DNA of 64,000 bases, from contig QANT01005115.1 in assembly GCA_003254885.1 (NCBI GenBank), positions 1 to 64,000 of the forward strand. Reading direction: 5' to 3'. Shown piece by piece: positions 11,941 to 23,726 of the stretch (position 1 is its first letter; every line of letters begins with the position of its first letter). The position numbers and the translations under genes were made by a program. The notes beneath the pieces were generated by a model, which was not told the origin of the DNA, searched no databases, and saw only the letters and a program-made list of their open reading frames with translations. This DNA comes from Purshia tridentata. Lineage: Eukaryota; Streptophyta; Magnoliopsida; Rosales; Rosaceae.

Positions 11941-13060
11941 TTGGTTTTGAGCCGTTGGAATATTTAAGGACAGAGAGCATGTGGGCCATACGCTGTTTCT
12001 CTTTGAAGTTTGGACCATGATAACGCCATTTCTGACATGCACTTGGCGCGTGCTTCTGACCAACAAAATTGGCGCGTGGGCCATTTGCAAATAATTTTGT
12101 TGTAAAATTTTACTTGTTAATTTATAATACACTTGATGAGTTATTTGACGGGTTTATGTTTCTATCTCTTTCCTCACGTTACAAGTGATGGGAGATAGAT
12201 AAATTAAATGTATAGAGTCAATTTTTCTCAAAACAAATTAATGTATAGTTTGTGTTTCTCAAAAGTTGGTGTGTGTTATAACCGTTTTTTTTGAAAATTG
12301 AATTTAATGTTTAATCTCATACTCGATATAAAACTTAGAATTTTACATTTGATTATTAATACTAGATTCAAATCTTGAGAAATGTACGAAAATAGCACCA
12401 TGAGCCTTATGCATTGAACACTAAACCAAATTCTTGCTCAACTCAAAACCTAAGATTATATGCTAAAAGTCATATTTATATTTTTAATCTAAACTTCGAA
12501 CTCAAACCCCATATCTTTGGCTTTGAATCATAATTTATAAACATGAACCTCAAACTCAGGATCCAAACTTTGAGTCTCAAACCCATGGCTTAAGATTTGA
12601 ACCCAAGTCTTGGGCATCGTACACCAATACCTAAGCACCATAATTTATCACCAACCCCAAATTTGATTACAATTTGCAAGCTTATAATAGAATTGAATTG
12701 TTTCCATTCATATTTCATTTATGTTATCCAACACAATCTAGTATGTACAATTTCCTTATTCTTGTGAATTGCGGTTGAAAATCATGTACAAAAATCGTGC
12801 AAAATATTTCAACTTTAAACAATGTTTGGCCCCTTTATAAGTTGATTATGACATTTATTGACTTGTATGCAGAAATTAATCATCATAAAAAAAGATAAAA
12901 AGTAATACATGTCAAGTTATGATTGGCTTACAAGCAGCGAAGCATTTAGTTTCAACTTCGACTCTCTGGGGCAACGGTTGCAAAAACGGCTTATTATAGG
13001 GACATACCTGCAGTCTTATTTAGACATTACGCGCTTACATACACCGCCACACAGTGTCGA
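11941..13060. other. Intergenic region between the divergent WRKY and ESS2 genes
   Basis: Shared upstream region of a minus-strand and a plus-strand gene. Two E2F-like boxes, TTGGCGCG, lie at 12043-12050 and 12069-12076, close to the inferred WRKY transcription start. The rest is AT-rich with no recognised gene. Degenerate CTCAAACCC-like phrases recur between 12480 and 12620. Confidence 0.45.
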
Positions 13061-13245
13061 GCGCGTTTCATCTTCTTCGTCAAAATCAGTCTCCATTTCC
13101 AATTGGGAAATCCACATAGCGAGCAAAGCTCAAACCCTAACCCCAAAATTTCGTCCTTAATTATCACCATAATCCCTCAAGTCACACTCCTCTTCAATCT
13201 CACCTTCAAATAGATCAGAAACCCTAACCCTAATTGAGAAGAAGA

Positions 13246-14757
13246 ATGCTTCTCACTCCGGGTCACTCTCCTCGCCACCTTTCATCCCCTTCTTCTTCTG
13301 AAATTTCCGATAATACCTTCCAAACTCCTAAAAATTCCACCCAAATCACTCCCAGTAACCCTAGAGGCCAGGCCACAGTCCTCGACGAAGACACTTATGT
13401 AGCCGCGATCGAGAAGATAATCGAAAGGGACTTCTTTCCCGACATCTCGAAGCTCCGGGACCGCCTCGACTGGCTCGAAGCGACTAAGACCCGTGACCCG
13501 ATTCAAATCCGCGATGCCCAGTTGAAGATCATCGAGCGCCGTGGCAAGAAGGTAAATTCTCATCCTACCCCTGATGGCAAAACACCCGGTTCGACTTTTA
13601 TGCGTAATTTCACCCCTGTTGATGAATTAGATGGTAAAACCCCGAAAACCCCTGGTGTTTCGAACCGGGGATTGTTCGGTGATGTAGAACCTAGCGAGGG
13701 TGATGGTGCTGTCGAGGCCTCGTTGTCGCTCGACCAGTTTTTTAGGCGGTATACGAGCGAGGACAATGATAGTTTTTCAAAGATTTTGGAGAAGGTGAAT
13801 AGGAAGAGGAAAGAGAGGTACGAGTATTTGACAGAAGGCGAAAAGGAGGATGTTAAGGGGATTGAAGATGTGAAGAGGGATAGGATTACAGATGGGTACG
13901 GGACATCTGATCAGCCGCCGAGTACATTGGAAGGATGGAAGTATACTGCAAAGAATTTGCTTATGTATCATCCTTCTGATCGGGGTGAGGCTCAGTTGAC
14001 AGAGGAGGAACGGGCGGTTAGGATGAAGAGTTTGGAGAAGGAGATTAATCGCACAAATACGAGGTTTCACGGCAAAATGATGGATACGAGACCGAAAGAG
14101 GATGGTACTTTTGAGGTGCTTTATCCCACAGTTGCAGGTGCAACCCCGGTTCCTATGGATAGAGACGGAGATAAGTTGAAGAAGTATGATTTGGATGATT
14201 TGAGGAAGACTCCGAATCCATTTTATGTGGAATCAGGGAAGAAAGCAGATAATGGGTATAGTTTTGTGAGGACACCATCGCCTGCACCCGGTGTTGATGA
14301 ATCTCCGTTTATTACATGGGGTGAAATTGAAGGGACACCTCTGAGATTGGAGCCGGAGGACACTCCATTTGATATTGGGGGAGGTGAAGGGCCTCATTAT
14401 AGGATCCCATGCCCACCTGTAAGAGATGAAAAGGCTCATTCACTGTCAAGAGAAGCTGCACGAAAATTTAGGGAAAGGTCAAAAATGTTTCAGAAGCCAC
14501 CATTGCCGTCGCCTGTTAGAGGTGGCAGTGCCAGTCCAAGTGTGCGGACACTCTCCCCTGCTGCCCAGAAATTTGTAAGGAATGCAATTGCCAAGTCTTC
14601 ATCTGCTGTTGATGAAACTCTTCGTGCCAGTTACCGAGGTGCTAGTCCTGGGTTGGCTACTCCTAAAGGCGGAAGGAGCGTGTCAAGGCTTGGAAGAGAT
14701 GTTAGTATGAGTTCAAGGTCACCTTCTGTAAAGGAGGGCTCTAATCCTCCTTGGTAA
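13246..14757 (+). CDS. ESS2-like: Splicing factor ESS2 / DGCR14 (Es2) homologue
   Basis: Intronless 503-residue protein; human ESS2/DGCR14 is about 476. It opens MLLTPGHSPRHLSS and has the Es2 signature DEDTYVAAIEKIIERDFFPD (about residues 33-52), followed by a charged helical segment. Further family blocks are WKYTAKNLLMYHPSD (about 228-242), NTRFHGKMM, and a region ending with FITWGEIEGTPLRLE. The C-terminus is Ser, Arg and Pro rich. Es2 proteins are nuclear and associate with catalytic-step spliceosomes. The start is the ATG at 13246; the frame stays open to 13234, but only through a TTG codon. From memory this matches At3g07790, next to thymidine kinase At3g07800 in Arabidopsis. Confidence 0.93.
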   Translation: MLLTPGHSPRHLSSPSSSEISDNTFQTPKNSTQITPSNPRGQATVLDEDTYVAAIEKIIERDFFPDISKLRDRLDWLEATKTRDPIQIRDAQLKIIERRGKKVNSHPTPDGKTPGSTFMRNFTPVDELDGKTPKTPGVSNRGLFGDVEPSEGDGAVEASLSLDQFFRRYTSEDNDSFSKILEKVNRKRKERYEYLTEGEKEDVKGIEDVKRDRITDGYGTSDQPPSTLEGWKYTAKNLLMYHPSDRGEAQLTEEERAVRMKSLEKEINRTNTRFHGKMMDTRPKEDGTFEVLYPTVAGATPVPMDRDGDKLKKYDLDDLRKTPNPFYVESGKKADNGYSFVRTPSPAPGVDESPFITWGEIEGTPLRLEPEDTPFDIGGGEGPHYRIPCPPVRDEKAHSLSREAARKFRERSKMFQKPPLPSPVRGGSASPSVRTLSPAAQKFVRNAIAKSSSAVDETLRASYRGASPGLATPKGGRSVSRLGRDVSMSSRSPSVKEGSNPPW

Positions 14758-16400
14758 TTTGCAGTTTACTTTCTTTTGGTGTTTCATTGTGGTAATCAAT
14801 GCTTTATTTGGCACTGGATTATAATATATGTAAAAATTCAGTTGTTTCTCTTTTTGTTGACGAGGAGAAGACTATAATGGTTGCCAATGTTTAAGATTTC
14901 TATGCTAGTTTAACAATGTCAATTTTGATGATATGCCATACGTTACCACTATTTCCATTGGACGTCTTTTTATCAGAAATGCTATAAGTTTAGGATATAT
15001 GTATCCAATTGGGTTAGTCTGCAACCCCCATCCATATAAGCTGACATTTCCATTTTGCATTGGGATAAGTTTCTGCATTTCTGTAATGCGGAGTATATTT
15101 TTGAGGGCATGAGCTTTGTGTGGTCGGTCTGTATATATTCTTGAGGTTTGTTGTTCTATGGGATGCATAATCCTATAAATATGAAGTTTAGAATTAGAAT
15201 TTGGTATGCCTTTTTGGGGCTGTTGCTATTGTGGGATTACTTTGTCAGTAGAATCAACCTGCAAATCTTGGCTTGCTTTACTACCTCAACCTCTTGAACT
15301 TTGATGAACCGGTCATTATAATTTAGATCATTTACTTGCATGAACTGGCAATTGAATTTTGCATCTGTTATCCGTGTCTCTGAGTCTTTAAAGGTCAGTC
15401 ATGTGTCATTTTCACTTGTTAACTCATGGGTTGTAGATATGGTCAACCACCAGGAAAGACTAGTTTATACCTCATGGTATGTGACTCGTAAACAGAGCGT
15501 TAACCTGTAGTTGAATGTGTATTATTATTTGAACCATACCTGCATAATCTGTGTTGAATCACGATGGCACCAACCCTTTGCCCCTGGTCGAGTAAGAGGT
15601 GCTTACTCTCTGTTTTTATCTTAGGGAGGGTGTAAAGTTATGAATTGGCGAACTTCACCATATATCCATTAGACATTAATCAATTCCTAATACCCATAGT
15701 ATTTTCTGGTGTATAGACGCCATGTTTTACACTCACCCTACATCCCGGAAAACCCATCTGCCTTCAGAAAGATCTAGGCAAATTCATGTGCTTCACAAGG
15801 TCATGTTTCAAATATGAAAAAAAAAAAAAAAATGGTTTCAGAAAGTCCGAGTCAGTTTTGGAAATCTTCGATTCTGGCATGGACACTACGTGAACTACTG
15901 GTATAAAGGATGCTCATTTAATATGGTCACCACTCACTTGATTACATTACATTTCTATTCTGCTTGACCCTCCAGAGAGATCTTTTATTTGCAACGGAGC
16001 TTTTTGATGGGCAGCCATTGACGAGTTATTGTTCTAAACAATCTTCAACCCTCCACTCCAATTTGATGCTTAGATACTTTCACAAGCATCACATGCAAAG
16101 TGATGCCAATAATACGTTGCCAGCTAAAAAGATATTTCCCGTTGGATCTGTTGAACTATTTGTTGAATTTTCTCAAATGAAAAAAAACTATTCACACAAA
16201 ACTACAACTTTCAGATGACAATTAGAAAGAGAAGAAAATAGCGTCAATTTACTCTTGTTTTTTCTGGGCAAGATTACTGCCGCTGAAAAACATACAATTA
16301 CTTTTTATTGAAAGTGTTTACATGGTACAAATTTTGACTAATTCTTCCAAATTTTCCGAAAGAATTAAAAACTAAAAGATAGACACAAAAAAAAATAATA
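14758..16400. other. Intergenic region downstream of ESS2
   Basis: Contains the ESS2 3' flank and AT-rich spacer. A poly-A run lies at 15817-15832. An 84-codon open frame at 15964-16218 has no domain or coding-like composition and is not called. No transposon ends were recognised. Confidence 0.4.
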
Positions 16401-17398
16401 ATAAAGTAAAGAGAGGAGCAAGCTAGAGACAGAGTGACTCACGTCACGTTTGGTAAATATGAAGGGAAGAATTAGAAGTCTAAAACGGCATGAAGTCATC
16501 ATGAACAGCTTATTGTCGATAAGAGCTGAAGAAAGTCGTCTCTGCAGTCGTCATTCCATCCACGTAACGGCGTCGTTACTCGTCTAGAGACTGATCCCCC
16601 GCCTTCCCGGTGCCTATAAGTAGCGCCGTTCCATTAACACCATTATTATTTTCTTTTTTACTCTCTCTCTCCCCGCTTCGAAGAGTTTCACTCCGCTTCG
16701 CGCTAAACAAGAATCTCAAGGTACTCTCTCTCACATTCATCTTTTGCTCTGGTTTTCCGTCATTCTTTGATCAATTTTCTATCTGATTCTCAAAAACTTT
16801 GTTTTGCTCAGCGATTACGCACACACGCACTCACAATTATGTGTATTTTGCTATATAATAAGCCTCAGTTACTCTTTTGTTTACGTAATGCTTAATGTTT
16901 TAGTAATCACGCTTTTTTTTCTTCTCTTTATTCCTTTCGTATTCTGTTTTCTTGTTCTATATCTTGCTTGAATGTGTATCTTTGTGGTCTGGTAGTCTAT
17001 GTCTTCCGGTTTCTGCATGTATAACTGTAATTTGTACATGAATGAGACTGAATATTACGCAATTGAAGCCGTAGTTCTGTAATTAAATTGATCACAAGTC
17101 GGTTGTTCTTGAGAATTTTCAAATTAGTCCTCTTTTTTTAGTTAATTATCAGATTGTGTGTTGATGATTTTGCTGTATCATAGTGTAGTTGTGTGTATCT
17201 GTGTAGAGTAATCGAGAAATTCCATTTTCAGTTTCATGGCTGAAACTGAAAGTTGTTAGTAATCAAGGAAGTCCTTTAATTTTTTAAATTTTTTATCGAT
17301 TTGTTGGCAATATTAGAGTTAATTGTTTGAAGTTCCGTGTGGCCACAGCTATATCTAGCTTTAACTGGTGTTGGACCTCATCAGATTGATCTTTGAAG
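16401..17398 (+). promoter_or_regulatory. Promoter and spliced leader of the WNK gene
   Basis: ACGT-core sequence (GACTCACGTCACG) lies at about 16436-16448, followed by a pyrimidine-rich leader at 16650-16720. That leader ends at a donor, CTCAAG/GTACTC, at 16720/16721. A T-rich interval of some 630 bases runs to candidate acceptors at 17348 or 17358, so a leader intron is likely. The ACGT core could bind bZIP factors (inference). Confidence 0.45.
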
Positions 17399-18877
17399 AT
17401 GCCGGTGGAGAATTCAAATACATCTGATCGAGAACCGTTTGTGGAGGTTGACCCAACTGGACGTTTTGGACGGTATGATGATCTCCTTGGTCATGGTGCT
17501 GTGAAGAAGGTTTATAGGGCTTTTGATCAGGAGGAAGGTAATGAGGTGGCATGGAACCAGGTCCGGTTGAGGAATTACAGTGATGATCCAACGCTCCTGA
17601 ATCGGCTTTACTCGGAGGTTAAGCTATATAGAACATTGAAGAACAAGTATATCATTGTTTGTTACAGTGTTTGGAAGGATGAGGAGCATAACATTCTGAA
17701 TTTTATTACCGAGGTTTGCAATTCTGGAAACCTGAGGGAATACAGGAAGAAGCATCGCAAAGTGTCTATCAAAGCTTTGAAGAAGTGGGCAAAACAGATA
17801 CTTGAGGGATTGGAGTACCTCCACACGCATGAGCCATGCATCATTCACAGAGATCTCAATTGCAGCAACATCTTTATCAATGGGAACACTGGCCAGGTAA
17901 TTATAGTTCATCAGTTGTATTGTGAATGTGACCTTAGATTGGGTTAACCATATCCCATCTCTTTTTGGTCAATACAAATTTCATATCCCATTTGCTCTTC
18001 TATTCCCATACTAGAATTGAATTTGTTTAGCAGTAGATAGCAATTTCTTTTAATGGTCACATGATCCTAATCTATGATAGTGTTTGAATCGTTTGGTTTT
18101 CGCATAACTTGATGATCACAAGGTGATAACTTAGATGTGGCTTCCAGGCTTATTAGGCCTTTTGTGCAAATGGAAAATGAATTTGGGTAGCCTATGCCAC
18201 TCAATGAAGTAGGATTTCTTTTTGTTAGTGAGCAGACTTGTCCATCCTGTTCTTGGAAAGCTACAATTTTTTATATCTACATTTTGCATTGCATCGCCAT
18301 AGTCCATAGCAATTTGGGTCTTCGTATCCGTTCCAACATCTAGAATAGCCTTGCATGTTTTGATTCAAAAGTTAAATATCTAATGAAAACAACAAAATTC
18401 AGAACCTAGGAATACAAATCCTAAGTCATGTATAAGTTTATGGCCTTGAACCATTCTGATTTTCATTTATAGGTGAAGCTTGGTGATCTGGGATTTGCAG
18501 CAATAGTGGGTAGGAGCCATATAGCACATTCAATGATAGGGACACCTGAGTACATTGCGCCCGAGCTATACGAGGAGGACTACACAGAGATGGTGGACAT
18601 ATACTCCTTTGGGATGTGCTTGCTGGAGATGGTGACAATGGAGATACCATACAGTGAATGTGACTCTATTGCCAAGATATACAAGAAGGTCACAACGGGT
18701 GTAAAGCCTGAAGCCTTGAACAAGGTGACCAATCCAGAGGTGAAGGACTTTATTGAGAAATCATTGGCCCAGCCGAGGGCAAGGCCTACAGCCTCTGATC
18801 TTCTCAAGGACCCTTTCTTTACTGAACTCAATGATGCAGAGCCTGGCTCATTGCTTTCGACATTAATGATCTCTTGA
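17399..18877 (+). CDS. WNK11-like: WNK-family serine/threonine kinase, WNK11-like
   Basis: Two exons, 17399-17896 and 18473-18877, phase-0 intron, 300 residues: the kinase domain with almost no tail, as in Arabidopsis WNK11. WNK hallmarks are clear. The usual strand-3 lysine is absent ([10 protein letters not shown], Asn53 at that place) and a lysine sits instead in the glycine-rich loop (GHGAVKKVY, Lys36). The catalytic loop is [10 protein letters not shown] with Asp152; the magnesium motif is GDLGFA, Asp171-Leu-Gly; the activation segment has [10 protein letters not shown]. The canonical plant WNK motif is present, so activity is expected. Plant WNKs are linked to circadian, flowering and ion or osmotic regulation. 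Read-through of the intron gives an alternative end 17 codons past the donor. The start is the ATG at 17399. Confidence 0.94.
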
Positions 18878-20804
18878 GACCTTATTTGATGAATCTAGGT
18901 AGGGGTTGGCTCTAATTTCTGAACGACCACAACTGCTTGTTGGGGATTCTGTGTCTATAGGTTCTCTCTCTTTCTCTCTCTTTCTCATATGTAATGTAGA
19001 TTGAGATAATCTGTGTATTCCTGGTAGTTGTTCTGTTTACTTGGAATTTTACTGAAAATGAATTCTGGTCCTATATTTTCATTACATTTTCAGAGGTCTT
19101 CGAAAATGGAAAGGAAAAATGAACTTTGACAACCGGGGAGACAACATTGAGTGTCATTTGTGTTTTAAGAGGGTAGTGTCAATCTAAATAGAAGAAGTTT
19201 GATGATTGAACCATCAGAACTTTATTTCTCATTTCCATGGCATATAAGTTCAGATTGCTACTACTACTTCAAAAAGAAGAAATAAGAATAAGAAGAATAC
19301 TAATCTTAAAGTCAGTGGACAGCCCCACATTACTTCCCACAATATAGAATCCTCATATCACGAAATAAAAACATATAATTTTCTAGGTTGAAAATAATTC
19401 TGCCATCCCTTGACAGATTAAAAGGAATGTATTGCTTGAGCTACAAGGATGATAGCTGTATTTCAGTCCTTGAAAATTTGCTGTCCTCCACTGCTCCCAT
19501 ATGCTATATAGATATTTTTTTTAGATAACCAAATTGTATACAAGCAAGTACGCATAAAAAGAACAAACTGCTAATATATTGTAACACAAACCACAGAAAT
19601 GTAGGACATACATTCTAATAATTTAAGAGAGAGTGTGTTAATAACTTTTGTTGAAATTTGTTACCAATTTTAATATTTAGGATTTAGTGGTTGTCTAACA
19701 TATATATGCAAACATAAATTGATTTATAAAATGAAGTACAAGTTGACAGGGGCATACTAAGCAAAAGTCATTATTGGGATTGGGAGTTTTTGGGAGAAAG
19801 CAAGCAAAACCCCTTCATCCAAAGCACCAGAATATTGAGAAGCCGTGCCGTCTTGGGTGTTTGTTATGTTTTATTTATATTACATCATAATAAACACAAA
19901 GCTTCACCCGCACTTCATATTCCCCTTTACCATATTTTAATCGTTTTCTCAATTTCCAGTTTTAGTAGTTTACCCTTTTCCATAATCTCATTGTTCCTTT
20001 TCTCTTTCCCAACACATCCTTTGCAAATCTCATAGCATCCAATCCACCTCCTCCAAGTTAACTTTTAATGGGTAGTGGCATTCATATATCATAGCTATGT
20101 AAAATGATCTGGTCTGCCAAAGCCCACATCAACAAGGCCCTCATTTTTTGTGGTCAACAATAGCCACCCATTAAGTAGACTTTTTGGGGTGGCATTGAGT
20201 TTAAACTTTCAAATTATAAGATATAAAGAATAACAATGAATCAAATTCTAAAATTTCGGATTCCAAATGATGTGACAGTTTTTCGCCTATTCTTATTTTG
20301 GTCTTGGAGTTGGGGGGTTGAATGCATTCATAGACAAAACTTGTAATTCAAGCCTATCTATGGAAAGGAGTGGAAACTTACCATATTCTAGTGACCCAAG
20401 TTGAACTATAATTCAACTTCTCAGCACTCGAGAACGTTTTTGAAGCCTTAAAATTTGGATATGTTGAGTGTTTCACTCGTGTGCGTTTGACTTTGACTGG
20501 AAAATATAAGCTGCACGAATGTGTGTGAAGTGTGAACAAAATGTCTACAAAAACCACCTCTTTTCAATCATTCTTTCTTTTTCATTCCCACTGGTTTGTC
20601 AATTCTAGAAACCTTATGCATACAATATTTGTTTCGGTTCTTGAGACAAGTTCCGAGCATTTTGTGGCAACTGGGCAGGCAAAACAGCATTATATTATAA
20701 AGCACATGTATGTCTATGCTTAGAGTAAAATCGACTCCCATTGCTTTCTCAAGTTTCACTTTCAGTAAATTTTGGGCTGAGAGAGAATTTTATGAGCTCT
20801 GCCA
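18878..20804. other. Intergenic region between WNK and NPH3 genes
   Basis: WNK 3' flank with a CT-rich tract at 18960-18985, then AT-rich DNA. The last 45 bases are the presumed NPH3 leader. Short open frames (19790-20035, 20532-20723, 20568-20759) have no recognisable homology. No mobile element ends were found by eye. Confidence 0.4.
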
Positions 20805-23192
20805 ATGGAAGTTGCAAGCCCATTAAAAGATAGTACTTCTGTGGCATCAAGTCCTTTCTCTTCTCCAAACGTTGGTGCCTTGCTCAAGATTAAGATCATT
20901 TCATGGTAAGATTAATGTTGACTCACCTGGGTGTCATTTATATTTGTTTGCATGCCTTTTAAGCTCTTTTGAGTTCCTGATGCGTGATTCTCGTCGCAGG
21001 ACCCAAGAGACTGGTTTGCCTGTTTCTGTTAGTGTTCGAGTCGGTGGCAAGATCTTCAACCTACACAAGGTAAGAGATTGAATATTCTTGGAGTATTTTC
21101 TTGATGAAAGTAGAGTGCTATATTATGCTTTCAAATTCTAAAATGTCTCATGTTCAACTTACTGCAGAATTTTGTACCAAAGACTTAATCTTTTCACTTT
21201 ATGATGATTTTTCAGCACCCACTATATTCAAAGAGTGGGTATTGCAAGAAAAGATTGGATGAATCAAATGAGCTTGAGCTACCACCAGACTTCCCTGGAG
21301 GGCCAGAGACCTTTGAGATGATTGCATTGTTCATCTATGGCTCCTCCACATTGATTGACCCATTCAATGTAGTAGCCCTGAGATGTGCAGCAGAGTTCCT
21401 TGAAATGACAGAAGATTATTGCTCTGGCAACCTCTGTGAGCGCTTTGATCTCTACTTAAACCAAGTGGTCATGCAAAGTTGGGATGACACATTAATAGTA
21501 CTCCAGAAGTGCCAAACTTTACTTCCTTGGTCTGAAGACCTGCTAATTGTGAGCCGCTGCATAGAGTGTCTTGCCTTCATGTCTTGCATGGAGATCCTTG
21601 ATCCGGAGAGAAGGCGTGACCAACCAGTACTCACAATGGAGGCGCTGAGCACCCGAAATTGGAGCTGCGAAATGGGGAAGGAGATTATGAGTCAGGACCT
21701 CTGGATCAAGGACCTCATTGCTCTACCATTTGGGTTCTTTATACGGATTATAGGATCCCTAAGAAGACAAGGTATGAAAGAAAAATATCTGAGCCCAATT
21801 ATTGTTTTCTATGCTAACAAATGGGTACTTTCTAAGAAGACACTCCAATTTTGGGAGAACTCTGGTCGGAGAAATGGGGATGATCACAAAGTTTCAGTGA
21901 TCCTACAAGGTATTCTTGATTTGCTGCCCATGGGAGAGAAGGCTAGTCGAGCAATTCCCGTGGGGTTTTACTTTGCATTTCTTTCTAGATCCCTTGAAGT
22001 GGGTTTGAGATGTGATAGTATGGCAAAGTTGCATCAGCAGATTGTATCGCAGTTGCACTTTGCCCAACTTGAAGATTTTATCTTTCCAAAAATTGGAAGT
22101 GAGTCAATTTCTTTTAGCATGGAGGTGGCTACAATGGAGAACATAATTTCAACATATGTATCATCTAACTTGGAGACAGATCATAGTCTTTCGACAGGCA
22201 ACTTAATTGTTGCAGAACTATGGGATGCATATCTTTCCCACATAGCTCCTGATCCAAATATGGGGCCTAAAAGATTCATCGAACTCATTGAAAGAGTCCC
22301 AGTATCCTATAGACACAGTCATGATAAACTCTACAGGACAATGAACACTTTCTTACAGGTAACTACTTCATGATCAACTCATTGTTGACTCAGCATTACT
22401 CTAAACTCAATGTTGACTCAGAGTATTTTTTCTATTCTTCAGGCACATCCAAGTATATCACAAGAAGAGAAGTGGGCAGTGTGCAAGTACCTCAACTGCC
22501 AAAAACTAGCACAAGAGACATGCATTGAGGCTGTGCAAAATGAATTGATGCCGCTGCGTTTAATTGTCCAGGCACTTTTTGTCCAGCAACTCAGCACACA
22601 CCAAGCTTTCAAAGAATGCTCAGATTCATTCAGATATGTACACTGTGGAGACTTCTCTGGGAGCCTCTCAAGCTCTAGGTGCCCAAACTCCAAAAGCCAG
22701 AATCTAGGAGATAATAGTCCATACGCAGATGATAGAGCAGAGCCAGGAAGCAGACCTTTGAGCTTTTTGCTACAAAAGGACATTGTTATTCAGAGACCTG
22801 AGTTGTCAAGGAAGGAGTATGAGTCAACTAGCTTCAGAATTCAGAGCCTTGAACAAGAGCTCATGTCCTTGAAGAGGAGCCTTCAATGGCAGAGTATTTC
22901 AAAGAAAAAAGAGCCAATTTCAACCACAGCACAGAGCATGAAATCATTTGGTAAGGAAAGTAGGTCACTGAGCAAAAAGAGCAACCCACTTGGCAATGTG
23001 ACAGGTTGCATTGGCTCTGTGAATTTTGCTTCACAAAGAAAGTATGCCAGTCGACTAATGAAGGTCTTTCGCCGAATTTCCTTGTTTGGAAGTAGAAAAC
23101 CAAAGAGAAAGCCTGGTGCTGCCCCCAGTCCATGGTCCAAGCCAATGCAGCAGAATACTCACCAACATAAGATGTATGAAAATAAAAACTAG
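20805..23192 (+). CDS. BTB/POZ-NPH3 family protein (At5g48130-like)
   Basis: Four exons, 20805-20905, 21000-21069, 21216-22358 and 22443-23192, all GT-AG with consistent phases; 687 residues. Exons 1 and 2 encode MEVASPLKD...LLKIKIISW then TQETGLPVSVSVRVGGKIFNLHK, the start of the divergent BTB fold. Exon 3 completes the BTB region (FPGGPETFEMIALFIYGSS) and the NPH3 domain (MSQDLWIKDLIALPFGFF, about 210-450). Exon 4 begins with the NPH3 block AHPSISQEEKWAVCKYLNCQ, then a coiled coil (SFRIQSLEQELMSLKRSLQ) and a basic tail. NPH3/RPT2 proteins are plasma-membrane-associated partners of phototropins or AGC kinases and adaptors for CUL3 ligases; this member's client is unknown. The start was chosen because exon 1 ends TG and exon 2 begins G, restoring Trp in a family motif. 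Confidence 0.92.
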
Positions 23193-23195
23193 TAA

Positions 23196-23725
23196 TGATC
23201 ATAACCAAGGGTTGAATAATTGTTCATGTGAAATTTGTTTAGAAAAAAGTTGTTGCTCATTCACATACAACCGGGCTTCAATATATATATATATATATTT
23301 GTGCATCTTGGCCAATAGCATGATCATACATTCAACATGTGATTACTGAAAAATGAAAAGGGGAATTGCAGATTGATCTCACAAGAAAGAGACATTGAAT
23401 TTATAACAAAAAAATATGTTCTCTTGCTAAAATTTTAATTAGAAAGTACAAATACGGACGTTAAAACTTCAGTCTATAACACTATGAGAAGAGATTCATC
23501 AAATTAAGTACATTTCAAGGAAACCATGGTAGGCCCAAACTCCCCATGTTTATATTACAACAGTTGATCACCATGGTAGGCCCAAACTCCCCATGTTTAT
23601 ATTACAACAGTTGATCAGTGCTTGATTAAAATACATAGCAAAACCTACGTGATAAAACTCCCCATGTTTATATTACAACAGTTGATCATTGCTTGATTAA
23701 AATACATAGCAAAACCTACGTGATC
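23196..23725. repeat. Upstream-facing copy of a segmental duplication (pair of 25008-25400)
   Basis: This interval matches 25008-25400 in order and orientation. Shared phrases include TTCACATACAACC, CACAAGAAAGAGACATTG, ATGAGAAGAGAT, ATTTCAAGGAAACCATG and AAACTCCCCATGTTTA. Its last 200 bases are further expanded into three tandem units that each contain CTCCCCATGTTTATATTACA and ACAGTTGATCA. An AT dinucleotide run lies at 23281-23299. The source is probably the 3' flank of the thymidine kinase gene, since the other copy abuts that gene. Confidence 0.75.
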
Positions 23726-23726
23726 A

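Noticed and set aside
13234-13245. Upstream extension of ESS2 to 13234
   Set aside because: The extension would need a TTG start; the ATG at 13246 gives the family's usual MLLTPGHSPRHL start.
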